Positions 1 through 12,735 are shown, numbered from the stretch's first letter. The stretch is 64,000 nt of DNA from Arbacia lixula (GCA_963669155.1 OZ022591.1:19667925-19731924), one strand, 5' to 3'. Notes: a model not told the origin generated them from the sequence alone. Program-made: numbers and translations.

Positions 1-28
1 ATCATATCAGGATGAACTATCCCTTTAA
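1..28 (-). repeat. Fragment of TTAA-type MITE
   Basis: The left edge carries the terminus GATGAACTATCCCTTTAA, the same end as the full element at 44913-45146. Only the terminal bases are inside the window. Confidence 0.5.
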
Positions 29-997
29 CTGTTCTGCAAGGACGATGTCTGAAATTCACATCTCCATCGCCCTATTATCTCCGTGGGCCGTGGTAGTGGA
101 GGTCGGGGCGGGGCCGTGGTGGTGGAGGTCGGGGCGGGACACTGGTGGGTGGTGGGGCAGAGGGGGAACACACCTTAAAGACAGCTAGTCCCTTTTTCAG
201 ATCACCACAAAACCATCGAAACATAGGCAAAACATATAGAGAAGTGTTAGCAAGCTCTATATTCACAATTTGAAACTGATACGTAGTGTAAAATTCAAAT
301 AATGCACGTAAACAACGTCTGATTAATAGTCTTTACCTCAGGCTCATAGCAGTTTTTGTTGAAATATCTGCTTTATTGATTAATCTGTTTATTAAATTAA
401 AAAACGCATTATGAAAAAAATTGTTCTATGGAACGAATCATCTCCAAAGTTTGGTAGTTACTCATAAAATTAGGATTTCACACATGCATAATAACCACAT
501 AGATACTGTAACAAAGACTAATACTTTTTTCGTAGCACGAAAAAAGTCGGTTTGAAATTTAACGGCTGAAGTTTTTTACATATACAGAAAGCTTCAACAT
601 GCTATATTCTTAGAAATGGTCTTGAATCACACTTTCTTCAATTTACAATCGTGATAGACGATTTCAAATTTTAAGCTTGCAAAAGGGACGGACTATCTTT
701 AAAGCCGGTCCCTGACCGTCGAGTTGTTTTCCAGCCGTCTCTCTGCACGAAACGGTCTCGATGTCTTCCCATAGGGTATCGGTAGGGTCTCTGATGTCGC
801 ATTCCGAACAGGCAGGGGGTCCGAGCCAACCGGGGCATGTAGGGCAGACCGTGCGTTCTCTCCTAGCCTAGTCTCTAGGCTGTGAAGTGCATGCTGGACA
901 CAACCGAGCCTGTTGACAAGCAATGTGTCATCAAACATTTCGACCTCTCCACCCACTTAGAAGACAGGGTAGTCCTTACGCAGCTAAAATAAATAAA
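29..997. other. Intergenic; GC-box repeat near 94-140, no gene recognised
   Basis: Bases about 94-140 hold a duplicated GTGGAGGTCGGGGCGGG unit that includes GC-box (Sp-type) cores. Bases 700-960 are CpG-rich and open for about 85 codons on the minus strand from a GTG; the peptide matches nothing I recognise and has no clear exon borders. The rest is AT-rich with no evident structure. Confidence 0.4.
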
Positions 998-1697
998 ATA
1001 TTGCTAGTGATAATGCCTCGCAATGTATGGTCAACGGAATCTAAAAAGATTACGCTTCGTGCGCCGCTGCAACACTTCGTCAGATGTGATACAAAATTGT
1101 AGGGGTTTAAAGGTCATATACTGTACTGGGAAGGCAAAAAAGCCTTCAAAATGTGATTGTTAGCAATCTTCTTGCCAATGGTCTTAAATTCATGTATTGT
1201 CTATGTTAGAAGCTTGCTGAAAGTTGTTTGCCCTCAAATGATCCACATATGGAGTAATTAATGATTAATGATTAAATCCTCAAAATGTTCGGGCCGAACA
1301 TTTTGAGGATTTGTGATTTAATCACTCATTACTCCAAATGTAGATCATTTGAGGGCAAATAACTTTCAGCAAGCTTCTAAAATAGACAATACATGAATTT
1401 AAGACCATTGACAAGAAGATTGCTAACAATCACATTTTGAAGTCCTTTTTGCCTTCCCAGTACAGTATATGCCCTTTAAATACCCTCTGGTCAGTGCAGC
1501 TCCCTAACCGAAACCCGCTCTTATGATGTCCAATATGAATGCGTTTCGGTTTACCAAACGGTATTTCAACCCCTACTTACTACATTATTATTTTGTATCA
1601 CACCTGACGAAGTGTTGCAGCGGCGCACGAAACGTCGTTATCTTTATTCCGTTGACCACACACAGCGAGACAAACGATCATCAGTAGCAATTTATCC
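998..1697. repeat. Large spacer-free palindrome (foldback element)
   Basis: The left arm, 998-1292, is repeated inverted as 1294-1697 around the centre TGTTCGG-G-CCGAACA. Matching blocks run outward on both sides: GACGAAGTGTTGCAGCGG-type words, CCGTTGACCA and TAGCAAT. The right arm has about 90 extra bases (roughly 1482-1569). Arms diverge by scattered substitutions, so the palindrome is not new. It may be a foldback transposon or a head-to-head pair of retroelement ends. Confidence 0.8.
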
Positions 1698-3184
1698 GCA
1701 ATGAGGAACATAATAACATTAAATAACATATTGTTTAAAAAGACGGAAAATTGAAGAAAATACTGAGCAAGCACTACCCTCGCAATAATAGTAAAGGGAA
1801 CTTGCCTTCGAGCAGAATTATACTGTACTGCTTTATAAATTTCGAGTACGTTTTGGACGGATCGTCCTGAAACCCTTTCGTGCGGTTCATTAGCCGAGAG
1901 ACCCGAAACCGCAGTATCGCGGTTCTTCGTTTCAAGACGGTCTGCACAGCTAGGTTAACAGTATTGTGCAAAGCGAGAACCGCGCCATTGCTCCCTGCAA
2001 TATTTACGTAAACAAGGATAGTGTGTCACTTTTCCTGAAACTACATGTATTATGAATGAGAAATTTCATATCGTTAGGGTATACTGCTGATACACGCCGA
2101 GTTTCATGACTTCTGTACATTGAAGTTCTATCCTGTCTTTAACGTTAGATTAAAGAAAGTGGTGAGAGGGAGAAGCCAAGGACCTAGGCTAGTTCTCTCC
2201 TTCCCCTAGGCATGCTAGGGGCACTAATGGGGAGGTGGACTGTAGGCCTACTGTGTCATCTTGATATACATGTACATGTATTCATGTCTTGCGACATTTA
2301 CTTCCACCCGCATACGAGCTTGCAAAATCGGAAGGTCATAGCAAGAATACATTATGTGAATACTCAAAATAGTTCATTCTTTAGTCAAGCGAGGACGGAC
2401 AAGTTCAGCGACATGGAGGCCTATAGATAGCGATGTTTACTGACTGCTAAATTACAAGACAGTTTTCCCATTAATACGTACCTCGGGATTTTAATAAATC
2501 ATTAACTTCCTTACTCAACAAGCAGCGACTCATTCCATTACGATACAATGCGTAACGCCGCGTATTATTTAGCCTACACGTCGTTATCTGTTAATACAAA
2601 AAAAAACTTCGCATAACCCATGATTTAGCTTTCCTTTATACAAGTATTCGCAGTAATCCAAAGATCGCGGATTTTCAGTTCTTTTCTGGCAGACAGCAGC
2701 ACGAGTCGACGCTCACGGCCCGCTGGTGAACTCTAACCCAAGCCCGTCGCGGTGGCGATAAACAAGCTGTCACGTGACCCGCTGAGGAAACGGCCCGCCA
2801 TAACGTCCTGCCAAGAACGCACGACATCGACCATGTATACTACGTGGGTTTGTAGTGCATGCCAGCAACTTCATGCACGTGTACAAGGACAATGCGCTGT
2901 TCAAAGCCAGACAATGAAGGACCGTCGTGGTGATTCGAAACACATGGCTTCGAATAACTTTGGAGCCGTAAACAATAATTAAATGATTATGATGTTGCTT
3001 CACTGACATTATGCAGTTTACGCAGCGAAACGGCGTAGCGAATATCTTATGAATTAAGTGATGTTTAAAACTAAGTACATGTATGAGCGAATGCACAGCC
3101 ACTCCAGTCACAATGGTCGACATGCAGGTACATGCTGTTCCTTAAACATGGCGCCTCCGTCAGAATAGAAAAAGTGTTTCTTCC
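1698..3184. other. Intergenic, no gene recognised
   Basis: Mixed sequence with CpG-containing patches (1780-2000 and 2640-2850). Open frames reach 117 codons on the minus strand (2770-3123) but show no domain, no biased codon use and no splice context. I see no supported feature. Confidence 0.4.
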
Positions 3185-3535
3185 GACCAGGGATACTGTT
3201 AAGAACGGATATGAATCAATCTTCTTTCTTTGAACCCATGCTTGGCACCGCAGAAAATGTATGTGTTCTAAGCATGTGCTTTCAAGTGTTTTAACAAGTA
3301 CGAACTTGAAATTTTGTGTAGTACTCAACGGATTCTCATAGAGAGGAAAAGAAATGTTGAGTCTCCTATCGCTTGCCCATTTCTGTTAGATGGCATCAAT
3401 ACTTTTTAGAGCAAAACGGATATCAGCGAACAAAAATAAACTTTTTTTTTCTTCCAAGTTCAATATCTCAGCTGCACGTAAATCATTAAATGCACGCAAA
3501 TTCTATATAATACACAGCTTGAGATATAATTTGGA
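3185..3535 (+). repeat. Dispersed repeat A, copy 1
   Basis: About 350 bases recur at 23919-24268 in intron 1, same orientation. Shared words in order include ATATGAATCAATC, TTCTTTGAACC, AGCATGTGCTTT, GATGGCATCAATACT, GAGCAAAAC, AATATCTCAGCT and ATACACAGCTT. No terminal inverted repeat or coding potential was seen; the family is unidentified. Confidence 0.75.
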
Positions 3536-5635
3536 TCTTGATTGAATCCCGCAATTCCTGAAAAATCCGGAAAGTAATTTTAAAAGTGAGAAATTTATCT
3601 GATATCTCCGTTTATAGAGGCCGGGTACAGAACCTTAACTGGTGTTTCCCACAACTTTCTTGAAAATGGCAAAAGTAATGTGATAAGAAACACAGCTTCG
3701 CTAGAATAAGAAATTAAAGATATTTCTTTCCAAGCTCATATTATAAGCTAAAATGTCGGTGCTGAGCTGGATGTGTAAGCACGCTTCAGTATTCATAGTA
3801 CAGATCATTTTTTATATATTATGCTCCAAATCCTGGTATGTGTCACTGTAGTATTGTCACTTTTATCAGTGAGTGTTAAACTGTATTTACATTACTGCAA
3901 CAACACTGATTTTGTGAGACGTCGTGTAATCAGTTTACACCATCTAAATAATCCTGCTTGAAAGGCGTAAAAGAACAGATAAATGAAATACTAGACGCCT
4001 TTCCCTATAGAAATAAAAAACACACACACTTTTCCACACACGTCATGTATTTTACAACCGCAAATAGTATGCAAAATAATAATTGTTGTATGTTAGTTAC
4101 TATACAACACACACCTGAGCATGCATTATTTAACCATAGGAATATGCACACTAGAAACTACATGCAAGCTGTTCCTTCTTGCTTGTCGTCCGGAGGAAAG
4201 TATGCATGTGATGTTCGTAATTAATTTCATCTGCGTGCATCATTTTCTGTTTTTACTGCGGGTATAGGAAAAGATAAGGCCGTGTGGGCTCGACAAATAA
4301 CACACAGGCAGCACGAGCGTATGACTCATGTGTTATTAATACATTGTTTATCGCTACGTGGCATGTTCAACTCCCATAATTATTAGTCTCCATTCAAGAC
4401 CCTCGCTGCTTTCCAAACAATTCAATCTAATGATAGCCTACTATACCCAATGTAAAATCTCCATAAATCACGAAAACCGTGGCATATAGGCTTACCGATA
4501 TGCAACAAATACAACCTCTAAGCATTTGGGGACATATGACACTAAATTTGTTCATTGGTAAGGCCCTACCCAAAATGAAAACAAACATGATATAATTAAA
4601 AAAAAAATACCCCATAAATCTTGAGGTGGTTACCACTGCGGAACCCACCAATAGCCTCCTGGTGTATATCATACTTTGAACCGACCTCTTAGCACTCGTT
4701 ATTTATTTCCACGTCATCCTTTGCTGCCAGTCGGTGGCAGCAGTGGAATAAAACTTGCAATAGAAAAGACTGAACAAGGCGCAGTGATATCATGAGAGCA
4801 GGGCACCCCAACTGCGAACTATCCTGCTTGCATCGTTTTAATCCATTGCTTTCAGTGTGGAAATGAGTCTAACCATTGTGACGAGGGATAAATAACATAA
4901 AAGGTGATTTGAACACACAGACTTGTCCCTCGTCCTTGGTTGCGTAAGACTCTCTTTTCACCTCCCTGCTTTACTGAAGCCTATTGTGTGCAACACGGTC
5001 AATGAGTCTGGATTTTACAAGCAGGACTAGTATGTAAAGATTCAATATCACGCAGGCAGAACGGCTGAAATAAAACGCACATTTTTTTACAAGCCTGACC
5101 CAAACCCAAGATTTGGTTTGCAGGTATATGCACAAAGCCCATTCCACAAAGTCTAAATCAAAGGATCTGATATTAAGATACTATGTCCAATGTGTCCGCA
5201 CATTGAACCCGATCGAATGCAAGCAGGAAGTCAGAACATAGCCTCACTTCCACACGTGTATATACATGTACTGTATTGTGAGATGTTGTTGTGATAGAGT
5301 CTGTGCTTGAAGACTAGAGGAAGGCCGCACTCACCGGAGCGTTCGAATAACAAAACGCAACCCCAGTACAGTCTCACCATGGCAACAAATCCTTGCAGCA
5401 AAGGCGGTCTTATCGGGGAAATTTAGACCCGAGCTCCTATCTATAGAACTCAAATAATGTAGGCCAAGCAATACAAAAGAGCCCGCGCACCCGCAGGCCC
5501 GGTAAAAAAAGAGGAATGCTGGAAACAATGGTTAAGTTAAAATCGATGATGTGATGAGCGTTATGCGCTTTCGCCACGTAATATGCAGTCGGGGATATTT
5601 TCGTGCAACAGTAGGAGAAAGCTCGCGAGCTGGAT

Positions 5636-5636
<1 letters not shown>
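3536..5636. other. Intergenic, no gene recognised
   Basis: AT-rich with scattered CpG. Short frames only (up to about 88 codons), none with recognisable content. No repeat family was matched inside the window. Confidence 0.4.

Positions 5637-5702
<66 letters not shown>
5637..5702 (+). repeat. (GA)n microsatellite
   Basis: About 33 uninterrupted GA units, followed by a G run at 5719-5729. Serine/leucine-rich antisense frames here are artefacts. Confidence 0.95.
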
Positions 5703-5706
<4 letters not shown>

Positions 5707-5827
5707 TTAAGGGTGGACGGGGGGGGGGGCTGGCTATAATATAGACGAACATGCTGATGGGAGGTGGGAGAGCGTGTCACAGAACAGAAAAAAAAGATGA
5801 GAATAAAATATCTCTTGTAACTACCCC

Positions 5828-5828
<1 letters not shown>

Positions 5829-5880
<52 letters not shown>
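5829..5880 (+). repeat. (CT)n(CA)n compound microsatellite
   Basis: About 8 CT units run directly into about 18 CA units. Confidence 0.95.
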
Positions 5881-5882
<2 letters not shown>

Positions 5883-6839
5883 ACACAACTTGCCCAATCT
5901 GGTACACAAAATATGTATACGGTCGTGCACTCACTAAATACATTTAACAACAAAATTTAAACAAATAAAGAAAACAAAATATGTGGAAAAGGCGAAAGAC
6001 CAGGCAAGTGGGTAAAAATGTGAATGGTGAGGACGGGCAACTAAAGTAACGAACCATCATTTTTGGCGTCCAGAGATCACATGGGTCTAATTCTATAGGG
6101 GTTGGGTGAACTTACGATGGTGCAGTTGTTAAATAAAAGTATGTTCCTCACTTCACGACCATGTCAAAAGTTCAATGGGAAGTATAATTTTCAAGAACAA
6201 ATGAAAAATGGATGAAACGTAGTAAGGTAGGTGGTCTACTGATGTAGGCTGCAAGCGTAGTATTACATGTAAAATGCTTATTACTTTTAGGACAGTGGTG
6301 TCAAATTCGAAATAGTAGGCCTACTTTCTTTTCAGGCTTACGATTTTTCCTTTATTCACACCCCATTATGCATGCCAAAATAAGGCACGTACGCATGTTG
6401 TAATAATACCCTCCCTCCATTTTGTTTTTTAGTGTCACATTGATCTTTACACATATTTAGAAGCTTTCGCAACGCAACACACGGGCTTTTCTTTACCTTT
6501 ATATCTAATAATTGCAGAGGAAATAAGACAGGGTATTAATTTCTTAGTGTTTTATACGATTCCAGTATTCCGAGAGAAAGTTGCTTGGAATTGTCGAGGT
6601 TTTTCGACAGCCCCGCCCGAATAATTTTCCTTGGGCGCTTTCTATATGCAGCCCGTATACGAGGCCTTTGTCTCACTGCACTGCTTTGTCTGTTGAGTTG
6701 TATTTCACCACCGAAAGAGTGCATTTTACACGATAAAATCACGACTAAATCCACCTTAAGTTATCCCAGAGTATGTTCCACGTATATTCCAGGATAAAAT
6801 CACATAAATATCCTTCGAGAAAAATAAATTTAAGTGATT
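5881..6839. other. Intergenic, no feature recognised
   Basis: No gene, repeat copy or strong motif was recognised between the CA repeat and the promoter block. Short frames on both strands at 6536-6797 mirror each other and have no identifiable content. Confidence 0.4.
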
Positions 6840-7347
6840 TTTCTGGGCAAAACGGCAGTTGCGTCGGAGTGAGACGCAGATTGGGAAATATCCACTAGTA
6901 AGCGTACACTACTGCGCATCGTGTATAGCGTGCATACACATAGCATATCGTTTGTATGAGCGCTAGCTACTACAGAATTGCTTGCGAACTAGCAGGTGTA
7001 TGACTATGCACCAGTGTATCGAGTGTGTATACTGTACGTTGTCTGTACGTTGTACGTATATTGGCGCTATACTAGTTTTTTTGAGATGACGTCATTCACC
7101 AACCACGACACACTGCGGGCCTCACAACTTCCCGAGCGAAGCGCTAGCCAGCGAAGCGCCAGAACGCTGGGGTAAACTTTTGCTTGAATTTCACTACACG
7201 CTAGCTATACGGAGTGCTACTACTACGCTGCGGTTATCAACAAACTTGAGTGCTATTGCTACTACGCTGGAAATAATGTGGATTTCACGCCCGAAAACAA
7301 CGTTAATTTCGAGATATTTACTAGGATTTTAACCGGGACTATGACCC
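6840..7347 (+). promoter_or_regulatory. Probable SPEN promoter and 5' UTR
   Basis: CpG-dense block immediately upstream of the start codon: roughly 40 CpG in 500 bases by hand count, against a few per 500 bases inside intron 1. It has a perfect CRE, no convincing TATA box, and short internal repeats (GCGAAGCGC at about 7138 and 7152; TACTACGCTG-type words at about 7220 and 7260). This fits a CpG-type housekeeping promoter. The transcription start is not determinable from sequence, and an additional upstream non-coding exon cannot be excluded. Confidence 0.55.
7087..7094 (+). promoter_or_regulatory. Perfect CRE/ATF site (TGACGTCA)
   Basis: Palindromic TGACGTCA lies about 255-260 bases upstream of the SPEN ATGs, inside the CpG-rich block. 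The family that binds this sequence is CREB/ATF. Its position makes it a plausible core-promoter element; function is inferred. Confidence 0.5.
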
Positions 7348-7403
7348 ATGGCAAGCATGGTGCGCGAAACCAGGCATCTTTGGGTTGGAAATTTACCGGA
7401 TAA
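7341..7403 (+). other. Out-of-frame uORF overlapping the SPEN start
   Basis: ATG at 7341 with A at -3 opens a 20-codon frame that ends in TAA at 7401-7403. It overlaps both candidate SPEN starts (7348 and 7357) in a different frame. If 7341 lies inside the mRNA it would compete with the main start. It could also be irrelevant if transcription starts downstream of it. Confidence 0.45.
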
Positions 7404-7439
7404 TATTCGTGAAGACAAAATACTAGAGCAATTCAAACG
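7348..7439 (+). CDS. SPEN: SPEN / split ends orthologue, coding exon 1 (start of RRM1)
   Basis: First coding exon of a SPEN-family nuclear RNA-binding transcriptional co-regulator. Known of the family: N-terminal RRMs bind RNA, and a C-terminal SPOC domain recruits SMRT/NCoR-type corepressors in Notch and nuclear-receptor signalling. The translation begins MASMVRETRHLWVGNLPDN; from the second Met it closely matches the vertebrate SPEN N-terminus. RNP2 is LWVGNL (residues 11-16), followed by the first RRM helix ending EQFKR. An in-frame TGA at 7342-7344 excludes a start further upstream. The ATG at 7357 aligns with the vertebrate start and has A at -3 and G at +4, so it may be the main start; 7348 has C at -3. 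The exon ends in a phase-2 split Arg codon at donor GTGAGT (7440). The first RRM helix is encoded here and the rest of RRM1 lies about 30 kb away in exon 2. RBM15-type relatives lack this N-terminal signature. Confidence 0.95.
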
Positions 7440-9837
7440 GTGAGTATCGCTGAATTTCAACTGTGGGTCATTTCGATTGCACGGTGACAGGCGTATAAGT
7501 TGAAACCGGAGTGTGTATCTAGTCGTGTCACTTGCCTCATAATTCAATGAGTTATAGCCCCCGTTTTCATTTTAGCAATAATTGAGTGTCATTTTATCGT
7601 AGAATCATGATCCTAGATTACATACATGTTAAACTGATCAGTGGGATTACCTCGCAAACTATGAAAAATTTAGGAGCCGTACGCCAACTTTCTTGAGAGA
7701 GGGCACTAACGGCTTAATTTCAAAAAATAGTCCTCTGCACTGAATGAGTGTATGTTTAGGAGCCCTCACCCGCGCGTAGTAATAGGTTAGGGGTATCGGT
7801 CATGCAATGCTTGCTAGTCGCAACCTCGAGCAGTACTGTAGAATCAACTGAGAGTATCCACATGGGCTACATTTATTATCATCCATTAGCAACAATTGGC
7901 TACTATTTAAAGATGATTTTATATTGTGGTAGATCTAGATCTGATTTAGATTCATTTGAAATTAAATGCCAATGTTTTGAGCCCCATCCCCAGCCTTGTC
8001 AAGCAACCCAATGTCAAATGACATGTCTAAAACATCCTCCACTTCCAATTTTACTGGGATCAAATTTTGGTTGATTCTTACATTGACACGAATAAACATT
8101 TGCAAGGAAGCGTTGTCGTCGATAATTTCAGGTTATTTTACACTTTATCAGACAGAGATTTCCAAATTACATGGTAACTTTAGAAATTCACAGCTTAAAG
8201 TAAAGTCAAAGACTAAAGGGAAGCGGTTAAGGACCCTTATCATCCCTTTACAAAATTTAAACTGAACATCTTGAAGCTACCATCCATAATTGGGAAATAT
8301 CTTATGAAAATAACCTGAAAATATAGACAACAATGCTTCCCTTTTAGGCTATGGTAGATACATGTAGATATCTGTGAGGCAAATACATGTGAGGCCAATT
8401 TGCTGCAAAAAATCCCACGTTAACATGCACTGCTACTTTACTACAATGCTTATCAAAATGCACATACACACTCAAAAGAAGAATTTCTTGTTGTTTATAT
8501 CATGTGCATGTACATATGTAAATGATGACCATGGATATTGTTTCAATTAAACAGTGTCAACTAATGTGTAATGAACTGACAGTAGCTTCATGGATCAATA
8601 TTTTTGAGGCAATTATGAGTGTTTATAATATGCATATTACTCATAATGTACAAATTATGAATAACTTGCATGTTGCATTTATAATATAATGCATTGTTGA
8701 GGCCTCAATAGTTGTTGGTTCCAGAACACCAGCAATAAGTTATTGCCAAGAGAGTAATCTACATGTTGCCATGAAAAAGAGCAAACTTTTTTTCTGCATT
8801 TCCAGGCTTGTGATTAAAGTTCAAATGATTATATCTAAAATGTTGATTGGTGAAATGCTGTGAGTTGTGAACATAATTGATCAGATGATTCTGAATTAGT
8901 TATCTCTCAACTCAAATTGATACATTTTCTGCTTTTGCACGATACTGTACAAATGCCTCAGTGATGTGACTATCACGTACAGATATTTCTTGATCTTTTT
9001 CTTTTTCTTACATGAAAAAGGTTATACATGTACTTAAAGACCTAAGAAAACAACGTAAAATTTGAATGGCAAAATCTGGTACTAGACTGCTTTTTCAATG
9101 CATTTATTGATGGGTACTGGTGAGTTTGCATTCTGACATTGTATGCCCAATAGATGATGATTTTTGCTGAGCTGTTCCCCTGTTGCGGTAGGATATAATA
9201 ATAGGACAATGATGATTCCTGTGTTTGAAATCATAGGATATGAAAAGTGCAGGGATGATGTTGATGAGTGGTAATACATTTACAGTTTGCATCATGTTCA
9301 GCATTTTGGAATTGTCTCTTTTTGTATCTATGAGGTCATTGGCAAGAAATTCCTGTGGTATTTATATATTACAAATCATGTAAATGTGGACATGAATGAA
9401 CAGAGCCTTTACATCAAATTGTTAGTTACCATGCCTTGCATACATGTACTTGCATACTTGCATACATGCATACTTGCACCATACATTTCTTCAGATAACA
9501 TTGCTTGAAAGGTTATATTAAGCGGTTCCTTTTTTTTTTTTACAAGTTATTCTGCACAGATTCATCATTATCTTAAGCTTTCAAAGAAATAACTAAGTAA
9601 ACGCAGTAAATTGCTGAGTATATTGGTAGTTGAGTATGCACATTGTGACACAAATTTACAGTAATGCATATTGCAATGTAATGACTGTATACTGGTTCTA
9701 TGCAGTATGCATGCTGTGTGCATTTACTGTGAGAATACTGGTATTGCATACAATGCATTGCGAATACAGTCAAGTTACGAACTACACGTACATACTACTT
9801 GCATTACTCTAGCAGTTCACATACTGGCGAATGGAAG

Positions 9838-10035
9838 TGTACACAGACACACTCATACAGAGAGTCACACACAAAGACACACATACAGAGACACACACAA
9901 AGACTCACACATGGACACACAACACACGCAGACTCACATACACACAACACACACAGACACACAAACACACAACACACAAACAGACACGGAGGGCACACCA
10001 AATCACTCACACATGCACCACAATGTTCAACACAC
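9838..10035 (+). repeat. Degenerate (CA)n-rich tract
   Basis: Interrupted ACACAGACACA / ACACAACACAC units over about 200 bases. Open frames up to 161 codons cross it on both strands, rich in His/Thr or Cys/Val; they are repeat artefacts. Confidence 0.85.
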
Positions 10036-12716
10036 ACTCATAATTGTACTGTACACAAGCATGAAGGCAAGTCTGTCTATTCACTCACACAGTACAGTCA
10101 CAGTGCACCAGTGTACAGCCTACATGTGTACAGCATTGTTGTTGATGCAGAGCTAGTATACTATACCATGGACCATGACTATAGAGAACAAGCTATGCTC
10201 CCTGGCCATGCAAACAAACAACTTGTAAAGGTTCACTAAACCAATTGACAGACAAAGGCACACATGCATTCTGTGTATTCTGTTCTCTCTCCACCTCCCC
10301 CACCCCTAGCACCTTCTCTCTGTGATTCAGGTCCTGGCTGTTCCAGAGGCTAGGATAGGGCTTCTTTTTTTAGTTGTTTATTCTCAAGCTGAATATTAAC
10401 CCGGTAGTGTGCTGTAGTGATTGAACTTTGATATGCATGCTTACAGTCAAGACATACACTGTATGTTCAGGAAGGCTGTACTGTAAAGATGGTAATTCCA
10501 TGTTTTCAATGCAGCAAGCATGTTTTTGTGGCACCATACATGTATGTTCATGAACATGCTTTTCTCTGGCCTTTGTTGATGATTTTAATGTATCAGGGTG
10601 GATAGGCTACAGCTTGATGCTCATGTCATCAGGAAGAAACATACAGTTTACAAGCTAGTGTGCATTTTGGAACGATACCAGTGCTTAATGTTGGAAAACC
10701 CAGATGGTAGACTCTCAAAATGTTTTGCAAATGGATATATTGGAATTAATTTGATATGTGTACCTCCAAAGGCGAAACCTGAATTCTCCTGTTTGTTTTT
10801 CATACATGGCTCTTTACTGCATCTGTGAATGCCCCTCTTGTTCTTCCTCAATCATGTTTCTCTCTTGCTCGGACCCTCTCTTTCTTCGTCCTTCTCTTCT
10901 TTGTCCCCCCCCCCCCTCTCCGTCTTCATCCTGCACTTACTTTTTTTTCACTATCTCTTCTAACCTATATTCTTTCTCTGCCTATCTTACCGGTAAGCTT
11001 CTTGCTGTGCACTGAGCTCTCTCCATCCTTCACTGACAGGCTGGGACACAATTCTCTCCCCCTTGCCTGGGCAAACCAATCTCATCTTTATTCATTGAAG
11101 AGAAGGAATTTGCATTCTCCACTTCCTGACCGCAGTGCTTGAGGTCTCTTACATGAGATGGTTGCTTGAGATGAGAGGGGAAAATAAGTTTCTGGAGGTA
11201 CCTTGAAAGGGATGGGAACGGGCATACTGTCTCCCTTTACATGTATCTCAGCCCCCCATGTAACACAAAACTGTGTTAAAGACAGGGTGTCCCATTTGCA
11301 AGAGTCATGAAATCTGACAGGAATGAGCAACTTTTATACAATTTCACAGTCACAGCTTTACAAAACTTTTCAGAAAAAATTAAAAACAGAAAAAACTATT
11401 ACTTTTTACATTTGTTTTATAGTGACCATATTTTACTGTGGTACATTTACATACTGTAATACATGTATACTCAGGTAGCAATGAGCTGCTTGCCTCAATG
11501 CATCACTCTGCAGTGCGAAAAGCTGTGACAGTGTGCCATTGCAGTCTGCGTTCTCTAGGCTGTAGGCTTTTGGATGACCAGTCCAAAACCTACTTGAAAT
11601 CTAACAATCAACATGATTCTTCTCAAAGTTAGTTTCCAGTTCTATGATTGGGAGGGAAGTTCTTATAGAGTATTTTCTTCCATTTTCTTCCAAAATCTTT
11701 TTCGACCTGCAAAAGAGCTGTGTGTAATGTAGGATGGACACAGTGAGAAAAATTTGATGCTACCCTCTATTATACTGAACCATTAAGAACTCAATCAATT
11801 TTTTAGGGGGCTGATAGCACATTGGCCAACCCAGCTACAATTTTACATTGTATCTATGGGAATTTGGGGGCATCTTTTCAGCATTTTAGGGGCAAAATCG
11901 CCCCGAGCCCCTGTGTATTTTTTCCCCACAGCCTAAAAACTATAGGCCAGTGTTTTGGTAGCCCCTTGTATTCAGTCTCCATACTTCATTACTGTTTGTC
12001 AAGCCAAGATCTGCACCCACCACACAATAGAGATAAATCATGCTTTGTCTGGGATCAAATCTTTCCAGGAAAGTTGTAAAAGGTCCCTCAGTATTTTATT
12101 TCCTTGTTTCATACATACATGTATAGGCATGTTAGATTCTGCAAAGAAAAACTAGTCTCCTTGACAAGTAAAAAGATGATACAAGTACATGTGCGTGTAA
12201 ATTATATCTACTTGCAGGTCTCTTCATAATACACATTCTTCATGTGATTGAAGGACTGCCCTTTTCTTTGTCTACAATACGAATGTTCACCAGCATTGTG
12301 AGAACTCATCAAGCCTATAAATCTTGTTACAGTGTGGAGCCAGTCATTAGGAAAATGTGAATGTACAATTGCATTTCTGTCAATGAGGGGTGATTAATTG
12401 TCTCTTGAAGTAAGGCATACTTTTGGTTTCTGATTAGTTCTTGCCCATCAAGACTTCATCTATCTCTCTTGTTCACAGTCCTGCTTTCCACTTAACATAT
12501 ATGGGAAAGCTTCACACTCAGCATAAAATCAGGATTGTTTACACTAATGCATAAACATTTTCATACTTTTACATTGAACATGTGTGTGTTGTAATCAAGA
12601 GATTATATGTTATACATGTTGGTATGTAGCTGCCAGCCACTTACAGTAAAGCAGATACAGTATACAGGCGAATCACATTAAAGGGAATACATGTATACTG
12701 TACTGTACTGTACAGT

Positions 12717-12735
12717 GGGGGGGGGGGGGGGGGGG
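12717..12735 (+). repeat. G19 homopolymer, followed by an A-run
   Basis: Nineteen consecutive G on the SPEN sense strand, preceded by CTGTA repeats and followed by an A-rich run. Confidence 0.95.

Noticed and set aside
699-956. 85-codon minus-strand frame in CpG-rich sequence upstream
   Set aside because: Begins with GTG and has no recognisable protein similarity or clear exon boundaries; not enough to call a neighbouring gene.
9671-10239. His/Thr-rich frames of 146-161 codons
   Set aside because: Products of the degenerate CA tract.
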